Assembly: GCA_036346205.1 (NCBI GenBank)
Contig: JARFJB010001355.1
Span: forward strand, 151,501-215,500
DNA length: 64,000 nucleotides
From: Vesta saturnalis
Taxonomy: Eukaryota; Arthropoda; Insecta; Coleoptera; Lampyridae
Direction: 5' to 3'
Positions 21,801 through 34,639 of the stretch are shown piece after piece. A model generated the notes under the pieces. It saw only the letters and a list, made by a program, of their open reading frames with translations, did no database searches and was not told where the DNA came from. Position 1 is the stretch's first letter. Every line of letters starts with the position of its first letter. A program made the position numbers and the translations under genes.

Positions 21801-22232
21801 TAAGTCAAAGTGCAAACAGTATATTTTAGGTACTGAATTAGCAAAACATGACCATATAGTGCTTAGACTTCCTCCATATCATCCAGAACTAAACCCAATT
21901 GCGAAAATATGGGCTGCAGTGAAGCAGTACGTTGCATCTAGAAATACTACCTTTAAATTAAAGGATGTAATAAAATTAGCTGAAGAAAAATTTGCCACGA
22001 TAACTCCTGAAGATTGGGCAAACATATGTACACATGTTGATGAAGTATTTGAAGAATACAAGTACAAAGAACACATGTTTGACAAATCATATGATGATTT
22101 TAGATTCGTTGTGAATACAGGCGATTCAGATGAATCTACTGAAGAATCTTCCGATGATGAAGATGAGGGGGATCTTGGAATTTCTCTATTGCCTGACTCT
22201 GACTTACAACAAGCAGGACCGAGCACAGAATA
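18869..22232 (+). pseudogene. Intron-bearing Tc1/mariner-superfamily DDE transposase
   Basis: The gene is spread over at least four exons. Exon A (18869-19228) has AREIVASVIESMTKEAREG, TYRKVISDM, and a C-terminal IKSTIHNFFVIEKRVPTLK. Intron 1 is 1.9 kb (19229-21100). Exon B (21101-21188) encodes ILQRGIDFKGGLSTMGNIIK. Exon C (21248-21491) has VLMESYDIRLKRIR, then after a frameshift IIFTDESYINSCHT (first aspartate). A 53-nt intron (21492-21544) joins exon D with SGDYHNDMNHTNFMQW, LVIDNASYRN (second aspartate) and LRLPPYHPELNPIAKIWAAV (third acidic residue), then an acidic tail. I count 77 residues between the last two catalytic positions. One-base losses in exons A and C and a short in-frame deletion after GKG disable it. 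Confidence 0.88.
19330..20880. mobile_element. Probable retroelement insertion in intron 1 of the transposase gene
   Basis: This block is much richer in GC than its surroundings. It holds a 24-bp direct repeat (19868-19891 and 19922-19945, core ACGAAGGGGTAACCCCC) and the sequence TGGCGCCGTCGACC at 20665, which resembles a tRNA primer-binding site of LTR elements. No protein is encoded and I could not find a second LTR or a target duplication, so the boundaries are approximate and the assignment is tentative. Confidence 0.4.
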
Positions 22233-23836
22233 AAATAATTTATTGGGGGATATTTACAATTTACACACATTATAGGTACTTTGCAACTTGTTCAGTTCCC
22301 ACAATGAAACACACCTTATATCGTGATCTATTTAATGTTTTGTGAATTTTATAAAACTAAGGTGAATGTGTAGTTTCAACCAAAATGAAGTGTGTTGATT
22401 CAATTGTTTAAACCCTAAAACAAAATCTATCATTTCTTAATTGTTTTTGTATGTATTTATGATAACCTATTTGCCAGAATTTTACATTAGGTATACTAAA
22501 AATAAAGTTTAGCAATTGTAATTTCCTATAACTAGATTTTTGTTATAAGTTGTTTTGTGGCATAATTTTAGTCAAAGATTTAATTATAATTCTCAATTCA
22601 TTTTTGTGAGTTAGCATTTTATATTTCTGTAAATATTTACGTGTTCATTTTATATCCTGTTTGTGAATAAATAAATTTAAAAAAAATTTTAAAATAATTT
22701 ACTCCTAAACCAAAGTAATAAGTAATCGCATTCAAACTAATAAGAATCTGGTGTGGTTACTCCTTGTTCCTTTACTACTTGTGTAATTAATTTGAAAGCT
22801 TTTGTTATACACATCTACGTTTTAATTAATGTGAATTTGTTTACATAGTTTTCTAAAATACAATATGCTTTTTTGGGGGCGTTTCAAATAGTATATTTAG
22901 TTTATTAAGTTTCAACACATTCGACATACTATTAAACTGTCCCTCAAAGAGCCGGATATCAAGGTTTTCTCTCATGCTTTGCGGGTACATGTATCATTTT
23001 ACAGTAGTTTAGGATAAATTATAAGATTGTACTTTTGTATAGATCATTTTGTTATTCTGTAAATAAAGTTATTCAGCAGACATTGTTGAGGACAAGTATT
23101 CAAGGAGCTCCAAAACAAAACTTCGCCTATTCGTAATCGTGTAAACTAAGCTATAGTTGCTAAATTTCACAAAACATAGTCTTATATAAATTATCGCTTG
23201 GTTTAACTTCAATTTGTAACATTTCTGTTTAACCCCATAACCCATTTATGAAATTTTCATGCAACGCCACTGCCAAACCAGCTGATTTTCGCGCAGCTTT
23301 TCATGACTCATTGTGTTGTTCTGAAAGTATTTCTACTTTAGTAATTATATGGTCTAAACAAATTTAAGATAAGCCAAGGCCCTTAAATGACCGATTGGCG
23401 CTAGTTAGATTGTGCCACCTACCCTTTTGGCCGCCTATTTGCTCCATTTCCTACATAGCGTGAATGCAAATAGTCGTATAATTAATTAATTTTACTATAA
23501 TTGGAAAGTGTTAATCTACTGAATGCTAGTGGAAGGGTAGTACAAACAATTAAGTGTTGTGTGTATTTTAATTATTATTGAACTAACACTCTTGTTTGTA
23601 TGAACAGTATATTATTATACTCTGTATAAAATATTTCATTTCCAAGTTTCATGAGTGAGTATTACATAAATTCGTGTAATGTTGGAGGATTATTTTGAAC
23701 GCTATAAAACAGTATATTCATAAGAAAAAGTTTTTATTGTAGGTATATTGGAAATAATTCAATTTTGTTATAAGTTAGGTTATAGTTCTTATTAAAATAG
23801 TGACACTGTTTAAAATAGTAAAAAAAATTATAAACA
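22233..23836. other. Noncoding DNA between two transposase genes
   Basis: AT-rich sequence with no supported gene. Polyadenylation-like AATAAA motifs are frequent (for example 22665-22675), which suits the 3' end of the preceding gene. Confidence 0.5.
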
Positions 23837-25240
23837 ATGCCTGGTTGTGCTAGTGTAAATTGCTCAAATCATTCCAACAAAGGATTTAGATTGTTTACAT
23901 TTCCACGTGATGCCAAACGCCGTGTGAAATGGGTTCAGAATTGTCGGAGAGCTCGCTGGGAGCCCACTTCAGCTTCACGTTTATGTGAGGTGACTTTATT
24001 TATTTATGTAGAAGAGTGAGTGACAAAGTAATTGTAATTTTCAGAAGCATTTTGAAGATTCTCAATTTGAACAGAATCGATCCGATGGAAAAAGGAAACT
24101 AAAACCAAATGCACTTCCCACCATTTTTGATGTTCCAAATCTCCCTTCACGAATTCAGATAAAGAGACTGCTTAAAGATCGGAATGTAAGTATGATGAAT
24201 TAATAAATTCACTGCATTATTCTCTTAATGTACCTTTTTTTGTATGTACATTATGTGTATACCCTATATGCTTCTAATAAACTAGAATGCATTATATGTT
24301 ATTATTATATTAATGCCACAAATAATTTATTGAATCTAAGCAAAATGTAAATTTCAAAGTAGCAAGTCTAGATAATATGCTGCCCATATCAGTCGAACTC
24401 AACTAAGTCATATATTCTCTATGACCTTTATACTTAGATACAAAAATATTTTTGTTTATTTTAGATTCCTCTTGAGATTCCCTCTGATACTGAAATGCTT
24501 ATGGAATCAACTCCTTCAACAAGTCACGATAATGTGCCTATTGATGAGGATATACCAACAACCTCACATGGGATATCTTTAGGTACATGATGAAAATACT
24601 GAAGTGAGTAATTGTAGTCAGAACAAGTACTTGAAAAACAAAGATACTTCATGTAAATTGCAAATTTAGTCTCAGACTTAATTGTGCAAAATTTTTAGCA
24701 ATTTTTCATACAATTTGTAAATATTTTCGGTAACATTTAATTTTCTGTGCTGTTATGCCAATATTAAAAAGAGTTGAATTATGTGCAGGTAATAACTGCC
24801 GAAATAATTTCAGAAAAATTGCAGCTTTTGTTACTGTCTTTAGATTTTTAAGATGCTTTTTAAATACATAAATATACTATAGGTAGCAAATTGAAGTAGT
24901 AATAAAGCTGTGTTTTTGTAGAATTAAATAACGAATTTAAAACGTAAATTATGGAATGCCCAAAAAGAAATTCAAAGGTTAAAGATCCAAAGTCGTAGAG
25001 CCAAGGAAATGCTGCAAAAAATTTCATTTCCTTCTAAGGAGATAATAGAACACATAACTACTGGAAAAAGGAGGGCTGCGTAGACACCAGAATGAATTAA
25101 AACAGCATTGAAGATTCGGTTTGCCGTAGGGTGGAAAGGATATACATATTTAGTTAGACTAAACGCCAAATACGAAGACACCAATCTGCACGAAAAAAAT
25201 CATGTGGCTGTGTACAATTCAACTGGAAAATATTAGTTTT
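23837..25240 (+). pseudogene. THAP-domain protein, truncated P-element-like gene
   Basis: Exon 1 (23837-23989) encodes MPGCASVNCSNHSNKGFRLF, TFPRDAKRRVKWVQNCRR and ARWEPTSASRLCE. Exon 2 (24045-24185) supplies KHFEDSQFEQ and LKPNALPTIFDVP. Together these give a complete THAP zinc-binding domain (C2CH; W, P and the C-terminal AVP-like box). Exon 3 (24465-~24581) is acidic. A further exon near 24920-25090 encodes a coiled coil, LWNAQKEIQRLK, but has a frameshift and then a stop after GKRRAA; beyond it TALKIRFAVGWKGYTYL matches the start of P-element-type transposase. The DDE domain is missing. The intact THAP exons could still encode a short DNA-binding protein. Confidence 0.85.
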
Positions 25241-26023
25241 TTTAAGAAAAGTAAAAGTTACGTTTTGTACATTTTTTAGTTAATAACCTCTTAATTATGA
25301 TGTTTATATTTTATAATTAGGACAATGAAACAAAAAAAAAACATTTATTTAATTGTGAAAAGTGAAATATAAGGTTATGTTACTTGTTCATAAATTTACT
25401 CGGAAATGTTGTAATTTGCATTTTAATTATTAACCATAGTTCTAAGGGTAAATAATTTGTGTCTAAACAGTTTTATACTGCGATGGTTATAAATAGGTGT
25501 AATAGAGGGGGTAGAGTTTTATCGAATTCAAATATTAGATAGTATGCAAGTTCAAATAAAATTGAAGAAGTTATATAATTTGTTGAGGAAAATATAGTAT
25601 ATGAATATAAATAGATGGTTTTTATACAACAAAACAGGTTTTATGGGGTTTACACAATGATGTTGTATTCATAAAAGCATTGAGCTATGGCAGTAGCATG
25701 TTAAAAAGGTCAACACGATACATATTAGTGTGTTAAAGATAAATAAGAAATTTCATATATAAATCAATATAATTAAGCAATTAAACAACAGATATTGATT
25801 ACATGAAGTACAATAATCCTTATGTGTAGAACATGTATAATAATTGGTACAATGCATAAAAACTCTGCAAACTATAAAAGGGTTATGGTACGAAGACGTT
25901 ATGTTGGTAGATCATAGACTAAGTGTTTAAGAAGTTAAAGTGCCTTAGAAACATATCTAAGAACATGAACAACACATGTGCAATGTGAAATTAACAATAT
26001 AAATACAATAAAACATTACACAA
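25241..26023. other. Noncoding AT-rich DNA
   Basis: No supported gene, repeat or RNA was seen between the THAP fragment and the minus-strand transposase. Confidence 0.5.
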
Positions 26024-27365
26024 TTACTCCACACTTATTTCTTCGTTATCATAATCAGATATAAAATCAGATTCATCCGACGAGTCTCCACTCCTACGTA
26101 TAATCAATTCCTCACAAACGACATCCATAATATGGTCTTTATTAATGTATTCCTCTTCAATCTCTTTAACATGACGGCACACTTCTTGCAGTGGCTCTCC
26201 AAATCGATCGAACACTATTCACGAGTTAAGTTTTTCAACATCGGCTAATTTAAAAGTTGTGTTTCTCGATGCCACCCAAGCTTTTACAATGGCCCATATT
26301 TTTTTCTATTGGATTTAGCTCCGGGTAGTACGGAGGTACTCGACATACAGAGTGACCATGTTTCGCAAATATAGCATCAATTGAATATGTAGCTCGGTTT
26401 ATTACATTTTATTAAATCATACAGCTCAACTTTTGTTTGGGATTCATCATGTACGGTCCCTCGTTCTTGTAACCAAGTTATCATTTCCATTTTTTGTACT
26501 GCTAAAAGTTGGATGTTTAACTGCTAACGTGTTGTGATAACTTGCATTATCCATAACAATAACTGACTTTTCGAGCAAATTCGGTAATAACTGGTGCTCA
26601 ATCCATTGTTTATAATTAATAAAGTTCATATCGTCGTGATAATCACTTGTTTTTGAACCCGATTTAAAAACTAAGAGGGCATTATTGATAAATCCCATTT
26701 CACCACCAGCATGTACTATTATAAGACGTTGACCTTTACCGATTGGACATTTTAAATCTTCGTTGGAATCATGTACCCAGGAATGTGGCGCTGTATGCGA
26801 CGCATGTATATATGTTTTATCTGTATACACAATAGGTCGCCCTGCTCTTCGATACTTTGTTATTGCTCGTATATAAGCACAACGTAAAGACCGTATCGTT
26901 CCATTAAACATTTACGATTGTCAACGGTTTTCGTCCATTTAAAACTTATTTTATTTAATAATCTTCTTAAAGATGTTTCCTTCCCAGAGAAACCAATGGA
27001 TTCGTCATCTTTAATAATATTATAGATAGCATTGACGATTGGTCGTCGTTTCTCCGTGACATGAAGATTGTGTACAATGCGTCGAATGACTTGTTCCCCA
27101 CAATTATCGACAGAGGATCTTGGTGCGGTTTCATTCTTTTATTAGAAGTCTTGAACGATTCTATTTCACCACGTTGAATTGCACTCCCTTCTCTAATAAT
27201 TCTAACGACGGTACTTTTAGATACTCCCGTTGCTTTCACAACGATATCAAAAACGTTAACTGTAAAGAAATGTAATCGTGAAAAAACTGACAGATGTTAA
27301 TCGTACAATAATGACATACCTTCATTCATATTTTTATGAAACATTCCAAATAATTTCGCGGGCAT
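26024..27365 (-). pseudogene. Intron-bearing Tc1/mariner-superfamily DDE transposase, second copy
   Basis: This is the same family as 18869-22232 on the opposite strand. A short first exon (27365-27320, LFGMFHKNMNE) is joined across a 60-nt intron (27319-27260) to NVFDIVVKATGVSKSTVVRI, a helix-turn-helix. Next come IVHNLHVTEKRR, SLRRLLNKISFKWTKTVDNR, then after a frameshift IRAITKYRRAGRPIVYTDKT (first aspartate), GKGQRLIIVHAGGEMGFINN, MDNASYHN (second aspartate), and a poorly preserved third block before VEKLNS. The tail has an acidic SGDSSDESDF segment. At least two frameshifts are present. The family's usual N-terminal residues are absent because the repeat at 27374 begins 9 bp upstream. 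Confidence 0.88.
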
Positions 27366-27373
27366 CTTGCGAT

Positions 27374-29652
27374 TGTTACGGTATAAATGGTTACTAGGAC
27401 AAGGTAAAAGATAAACCTGGTTTTTGCACGGCTAGCTCGGCGTGCGGGTGAGGGTCTATTGGGACAAAGCAGTCTCGTCTCCGTAGCTTACGTTTCTACC
27501 AAAGTCGAAATCGGGAAAATGTCACAATAAGTTCCGGTAGGCGCCAGGATATTCTAAAGAACACACCAGGGTGTTTTAAAATGCGAATAAAACGACGGTA
27601 CGCAGTGGTTCGAATACCCAACTTACCACACTTACCACGTCGTAACGCTCGTAACTCAGGTTCCGCAATACTGCTTCACCTGAAAAGGCTTCAAAAACTG
27701 CACTTTACCTGATCAACTTAACCCCGTGCAGCAATATTCAAATTCAATACAAATCTCTAAGGTTCCCCTTACGTTAAATTACACCCTTAAACTAATCAAA
27801 ATAACACAAACCAACTGACTTCAATTCGGTTACAGCTCTTTTCTAAACTTGTAATTTACGTTACGTTAATTTAATTTGCCCATCAAACAAAACAAAAAAA
27901 AATTAACACTCCAACTTTTCTCAAATAAAACGCGGCGACGCTTTACTATTCGAGCAATAAATCATCACCCTATGTCCAGGCTTAATATCAAAATAAATAC
28001 CAAAATAGTAACTAGGTTATACATCTATTAAATCAAAATAAATAAATAAAACAATTAAAATTTAAACAGGGCAATTTGAACATCAAGGTAATCGTATCTT
28101 CTTAATTTTTACCTCATTGAATTCTGGCCAGTAGCAAAACTATCTTAAACTAAATTGCATTCAAAGAAATTCAATAAATTTGGATTACTCCAGCACGTAA
28201 ATCTTATATAAACTGAATAATGAAGGTAAGATTTTATTTACCTCTTTGCATAAAATATTAATGGTATCAAAGAAAACGAAACACCTTAAATAGCTACTAA
28301 ATAGACAAAGGAAACTGTACGAAAACGTTAACAAAATGACACAATAAATTCAAAAAAAAAAAATTAATTACTTTCAACAGGTTCCTTCGTTAACACACAT
28401 TACATAAAAACACAATCAAATTTTATTCTTTCAAGTCGCAAGATTAACAAACAAAATATAAATTACATTACCTAGGACACACAGGCAAATAGGTGATAAT
28501 CCTTGCTCGGCGATAGCGTCGGATACGACTCGTGCAGTCCACTGTATTACTGCTGGTCGATTACAAAAAGCTGCCTCCCCCAGCTCTCTACCACGCATTC
28601 AGCTTGCTTTTCAACATAATGCCTCGTAACTTATTGAAGCAGCATAAACTAACTTAAATCACTTTAATAATTTCTTTTAATTCGAGGTTGTTAAAGTTCG
28701 ACAAACATAATAAAACACTCAACAAATCGTTTTGTACAGCTTACGTTAATAGGTTCAATTACGAACAGAACAATCCTAGACGGTATGTGTGTGGGCGATC
28801 GTTCACTGCGTACACTTAAATTTTAGGAAAGGGGTTCTTTAATTATATCTCGTTACTAACGAAAATTCAATAGTCCTCAGGTTCGCACTACAAAAAAACA
28901 CGAACCAAATTTCTATCATAAACGCACTCGAAGATGCCGTTCTTCTCCACTAAACTAAATAAATGCGCGAGCCCGGTTGAAATGTTACTTTACAAAAAAA
29001 ATCCTAAACTTGGTTATAATCGACTATTCTTTCAAGTCCTCAACACTACTCCCTTAACTTTCACTAGGAGCTCGCACATTGATGAAACCCCAATTCCGAT
29101 AATTCGACGACTTCCCAACAAGCACGACTTTACGCTTCAAAAGCTTAAGACAGAGTCCCTCTCATTCAAAATTACTTTCTCGCCATCTTAAAAAAACGTT
29201 CTCCTCTATACAGATTCAATCAAACACACCATTCAACCACTTTAATTTTAAAATTTCTACCCTCTTAAATTTACGATGCTATCTCGACTTAAGGCGACGA
29301 AACTGCAATGTTTGCATTTTCCTTCGACACGATACAGAAATGTTATTGCAAAGGTACAACCAATCGCCCATCCATATTACTTATATGGGTGAAAACCAAC
29401 ATTCCGACTCTCCAGCTGTTCCTCTACACGAATGCGACAGTACGGCACCAATGCGATAACAACGCTTCTTTATACTGAAACTAGGTAACAAAACTAAACG
29501 AATTTATCTTAATAAAACTTTACATATGATTCGGGCAATAAACTAAAGATTGTACTTAAAATTCCAAAACAAAATATATATATATATATATATATATACG
29601 GAATCTAACTAAGTGAATAAAATTACAAACAAAATTACCCACTACGTATACA
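27374..29652 (-). repeat. Terminal-repeat-like sequence, copy A
   Basis: It starts TGTTACGGTATAAATGG and ends CTACGTATACA, so it has TG...CA ends in either reading. Copy B at 41138-43285 is its inverted, heavily diverged relative. Both tips match, and so does an internal GGCGCCAGGATATT (27540-27553 here). The outer flank at the 29652 end (CAGGGTGTTCAAAATACCC) is also shared. There is no coding capacity. A solo LTR of about 2.2 kb is the simplest reading, but no target duplication was found and other element types are possible. Confidence 0.5.
29574..29598. repeat. (AT)n microsatellite
   Basis: Twelve AT dinucleotides in a row near the right end of copy A. The corresponding place in copy B (about 41193) has ATATAAA plus a T run instead. 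Confidence 0.95.
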
Positions 29653-32048
29653 GGGTGTTCAAAATACCCTGACACGATAAAACACGCCACTTCTTTGCTG
29701 GAATGTTTGATATACTATCAGATGATGTACTCGCATCACCCAATATAAACAACGAACTAAATCAATACATTATATTAACACATACTACTGTGGATTACAA
29801 ATACAACTTACTTGTAAATAAAAGGTGCTGAAACGGAAGGAGTTTTGAAAAAAAACAGGTGTTTAGTTGATGTTTCTAATAGGTATTTAAACAATGTACC
29901 TAATTTAATATCTTGTAGAATTTCATAGTTGGAAAACCAAAGAAGAGATAGAACTAAAAGTATCTTGGGTTAAGCACTGTGCCTCTTCAAAAGGAATCAC
30001 TTATTGCTTTTGCAATCGAAGTGGAAATCAAAGGCTTCTTGAGCCTGAAAAAAAAACGTAGTCTCAAATCTCAATCACTTAATGCCTAGAATTGCAAAAA
30101 ATAAAAGTTTTTACAATAACCTTGACAGAATTAGAAATCTTATAAAAGTATATATAAATGTAATTCAAATGCCGTGTTTGGTTTTTCATTTAACCATTCT
30201 ATAGATACATACTAAAGAATGGTAATGCTTGTGTAGAAACTGTACATTGTACGTAATAAAGTATCTATTAATTAATGATAGGTAATTATGCATGAAACTT
30301 ATTACTTTAAACATTTGCAAACAATATTTTTTTTGCCACCAATCAGGTTGCAGTAATGTTGGTGCCCGATTTAAAATTTAAATGAAAATTAAAAAACCCT
30401 CGTGCTGGATAGGTTGCCTATTTGCCCCATTGTTTAGGTTTTCTACATATGATATCATCGTGTTTACGTTTACATCTTTAAAACTTAATATAATAGTAAT
30501 AGTAGCGGTAGTAATAAGTAAATAATGATTATACTGCCAAGGAGCTCTAGCACTAAATAAATGTCTAACTAATTTCTTTAAGTTTAGGTACTTCATGTGA
30601 CCGTTGACTGACAGTCAACGACATAACCGAATGTAATAGCGTTAAATTATTACAATAAAACTTTATTTTATAATGAATGAAAGTTTAATCCTTCAAAGTC
30701 TACAGCAATAAAACCAAGTTAAACAAGGCATAATGGCGATGAAATTGTAGATGTGTGTTTATTCTTTTATCATCCTCTGGTATTAAAGAATGTATATAGA
30801 ACCTGTAACATGGCAAGTGTTACAGTAGTGTACTAGATAATAAGAGTGTAAAGTTTTTATTCATGGAGCTAAAATATAACATCAATATCTCACTGACCTA
30901 TACATATGGAGAGTAGGACTTGTGAAAATTGTGGTTTTCTTTGTTATATTCCTTATGTACTGATGTTTCCAGTCCATGTAAGTGGTTAGCATTTAATGCT
31001 CTGTAAACTGCACATTTATTTCTGATATTATTGAGTGAGGCCATCCAAAATCTTTTCCCAGTTGTGCGTATATACTCCGGAGGAATAAAATAATGCTTGA
31101 ATGCAACACTCCTAAAACAACCGATAACAAACAACAGACAAGTTATTTATATTTTATTTTATCTACACGCATTTTCATCAAACAGGTGTTTATAATACTT
31201 TCTCTAACTTATTATAGGCTATACTATTCTACAGGTACTTAGCAACTACTGTCTAGAAAGAAAACTTGACAGAACCAGTAAATTTTATCACACAATAGAC
31301 CTTTTCAAATATTCAAGTAGGTTAAATAGGAATTGGCAGTAATTGCATCTACTCGCATATGATAATACAGACTCATTGCATAAAATGATAGACTTACAGC
31401 TTTACATAGAAATATTGCACAAGAACTCAAATTCCAAGAAGCCGAAAATCTTATAAGTAGTGTAATAAAAGTACAAATTACTTCGTTTCTTTTTACTTCA
31501 ACAATAATCAAATATGTTTTCGTCGAGATGAAAGACACATTAAGAGTATAAAACACACATGTAAATTTAAAGAATATAATTACAAATTTTATCAATATAT
31601 GCTAAAATATTTTTTTACGGATTATAAATTTAACTGCATACTCATATGCCATCCTTTTATCACAATTAACGGTAACTATAAACATTAACCATTTATAACT
31701 CACAATACTCATTTCAGCAAGGCCTGATGATGGCCATATAAGGCCGAAATCGATAAAGTAGAAAAATAATAAAGAAATAGTTTAATAATTAGTAATTGTT
31801 TTACTCTACCCAATATAAAGAGCTGATAGCTTTTCTTGTCTTCAGTTTCTAATATCATCATCATTTATTTGTCTTTTTTTCCCGTTAACCAACAGAATAA
31901 GGCTCAACATAATATACATAATTTATATAAAACAAGATTGGGAATGAAACATACATAATAATGTGAATATGAATACGCGGATAAAAGGACTAACGGTTTG
32001 GGTTTACAATGAAAGTGAGAAATTCATAGCGATTAGGTAAAGGAGGTA
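29653..32048. other. Mostly noncoding, with a Mutator-like N-terminal relic
   Basis: A plus-strand stretch at about 29925-30055 translates to SWKTKEEIELKVSWVKHCAS then GITYYCFCNRSGNQ, matching the layout of the N-terminal WVKHGGS-YYCNRNG region of the Mutator-like gene at 34.0-34.2 kb. A perfect 19-bp palindrome with arm CGTTGACTG lies at 30602-30620. Other open frames on the minus strand (30378-31595) have no recognisable motif. Confidence 0.5.
31725..31750 (+). other. Hammerhead-like core sequence
   Basis: The sequence is CTGATGA, then T, then GGCC, a six-base loop (ATATAA), GGCC and GAAA. This is the conserved layout of a hammerhead ribozyme's CUGAUGA-stem II-GAAA core. I could not find convincing stem I or stem III partners or a cleavage triplet, so activity is not supported. 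An A-rich run follows at 31760. It may be a retrotransposon tail motif instead. Confidence 0.3.
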
Positions 32049-34420
32049 CTACAGCTGTTCTAGAATATTTTTTTGCTCTTCTACTGTAGGTTTTGAAATA
32101 GTAGATTTCAATTCCAGTCTTCTTTTTCTTGTGGAACAAAACCGTTGTTTTGAAATTTTTTTATTAGCAGGAACAACTGGAACTTTTACTTGGACTTGAC
32201 AAGGAAATTTATTTGAATCACACTTTGTCAAATTATATACTTGTTTTAAACTCTGTTGAATATTTTGTAATATATCAGTATCCTTCGTCTTTTCAAGGTT
32301 TGTTTTTATATTATTTATTAATAAATGAACGTCCTTTTTTAAATCCTTAGCTTTAGTTGCTTATTTCTGCAGAATATGCAAGTGCATATTAATTTCAGAA
32401 TTGTCGTTCGGTCAGCTACTTGTTATTTCCGTAATATCATGTATTGCAATTTTGTTGTTTTCAATACATACTTTGTGAATGTGGTTGCACAAATTTGCTT
32501 TAATAATGTAGTCCAAACACGAACATGAATACAAATGCAAACATGCATTACATAGGGAACATTTACATTTGCAGTTATGATTTGGACAATCTGCCACTGA
32601 ATTAGAAACTGTGACAGTATATGAATTGTTACCTGAAAGTACTTTCCACTCTTTACCAGGTACACTATTACTGATGGTCATATTATCATCATGAGTAACA
32701 TTCAAATGCCTTTTGTTTGAATTGGCCATCTTACCAGAATGTTTGCCCTTGATTAGTTTAATTACTCTTGAAAACTGCTTATCACGAACATATTTCAGTA
32801 AAATACTGATTGTTTATCTAAACGCCTACATACAGTCCCTTTCAAGTAAATATATTTTAATACTTTATGCATGGACTCCAAATGCATATTTGTATTGATA
32901 CCACATCCTACTCTAAAACATGTAGCCCAAAGTGGAGCCCTTTGCATGTAAAGTTCAAAAAGGATGCTTCAGAATTTAGTAATGCCAAAATGAGGATGAT
33001 AATTCTTCAAATTTTTCACGATGTGGTTCCTGGCGAAGAATGCACAGCATTTTGTATATCTATGAAAAACAAAACTGGAATATAAACATTAAAAACACTT
33101 TCATCACCTACCTCGCTTTGTTTATCTTTATTCTTAATTAAATTAATTTTATTACGCCATGCTCTATCAACATGCCAAATACACAAAAGCTTTTTTGTTT
33201 CATTACATGGCATTACTGAACTCCATGCTGAAAAGTACTGCTCAGCATCGTCACTCATAAAAACAGATGCTGATATTCCACCAACAACTTCTTTACTGAA
33301 TTTATGAAGTGTTTAAGAACAATATAGTCTTCTCGATTGGTGAAAAAGAAAGCAAGAGGCAACCCTTCACCAAAATCGTCAATTGTTAAAACTGTTATCA
33401 AATTATAATAATATGGGTTTGTTCCATGCGTGGCATCCATACATGTGGTACCACCATTTCCAAATTTTTTAAATAGATTCGCTTGTGCAACTGTTATTAT
33501 ACCAAGCATAAAATCATTATCGTTAATACCAATCAAATTGCTATTGCTATATTGTTCTTTATACAAAATTACACAACCTTCTTGGTTTGCCAGTTGTTCA
33601 TTTACCCACAGTTTCACACGAACTGCATCATTTTTGTCTTTCACAGCTTCATGGTGAATATTAAAAGACTTAGCAATATTATTAATGTCCTTTTTAGTTA
33701 CTAAGTGAACCCTTTCAAAATTGCCATCAACGTTTTCTCTAATTTTATTTAGTATTTCAGTTGAAGGTATTCCTGTGGATAAAACAAATCTTGATTTAAT
33801 AATTTAACTCATGTTTTGTAACTTATTACCCTGTAATAATTGAGATGCAATTAAGCATTTATGGTTTTGATCTAATGAAACATGTGCTATTTCAGCATTG
33901 TGTCCATAACGTGATTTAAAAAAAGTAACTTCAATGGCGTTATTATGTTCTGTCACAACAATACTAGATGTACAATTTGCATTCACTTTATTCGATCCCT
34001 GTGACTTTAAGGCCCTATTCCGTTTCTTATCATCAATTAGAGATTTTTTCCCGTTTCGGTTACAATAATAAACAGTTAAATTTGTAGTGCCATTGCCCGA
34101 ACTTCCACCATGTTTAACCCATTAAAATGAACTATTGAATTCCACACAATCCTTCCATATTTGTAAATCTAAAAAATATATTTTATTATCATCCCATATA
34201 ATTTCACAAAACCCTAGATTTACCAACCTTGGACAGTATCAAACTTTAAATGTTCAACTTCTTGAACTGGTTTATGTTTATCCATGAGATGGTCTCGCAG
34301 CCCCTTCAAAGTAAAACTTTGGAATCCACATGAAGGTTGTAAACACTTTATAATCGATTCACATTCATTTATCACAGTAATCCCACAAATAAGTAACTTT
34401 GCAAGTGGACATTTTGCAGT
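32049..34420 (-). pseudogene. Mutator-like (MULE) transposase with C2H2 and SWIM fingers
   Basis: The first segment (~34420-34230) carries a C2H2 finger, KCLQPSCGFQSFTLKGLRDH then LMDKH. An intron-like gap (~34227-34172) leads to WVKHGG and VYYCNRNGKKS (~34110-34050), then 33986-33804. The MULE catalytic core follows (33644-33016): FMLGIITVAQANLFKKFGNG, TCMDATHGTNPYYYNLITVL (first aspartate), FGEGLPLAFFFTNRED, then MSDDAEQYFSAWSSVMPC (second aspartate) and LLCIWHVDRAWRNKINLI. A SWIM finger, YSCSCLDYIIKANLCNHIHK (CxC-x9-CxH), lies near 32530-32460, then a basic tail to 32049. In-frame stops and frame changes occur between blocks; the S-stop at 33804 may be an intron boundary (GTTAAAT...CCACAG). 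Probably inactive. Confidence 0.87.
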
Positions 34421-34639
34421 GCTATCAAAACTAATTACCCGAACCCTACACTATACACAAATATCTTTTATAAACGAAAGCAGAAATAAAACACAAAACA
34501 AGTATAAAATTGGCGCAATACTGCTTCTATCGAAGTGAAGTCAGATTTAGAATGTGATTGGTGGGAGCACTTCCGTAACTAGTTGCACGTCTACCTTCAT
34601 ACCGAACCATATGCAGACACTTATCCAAATTTAGCTTCG

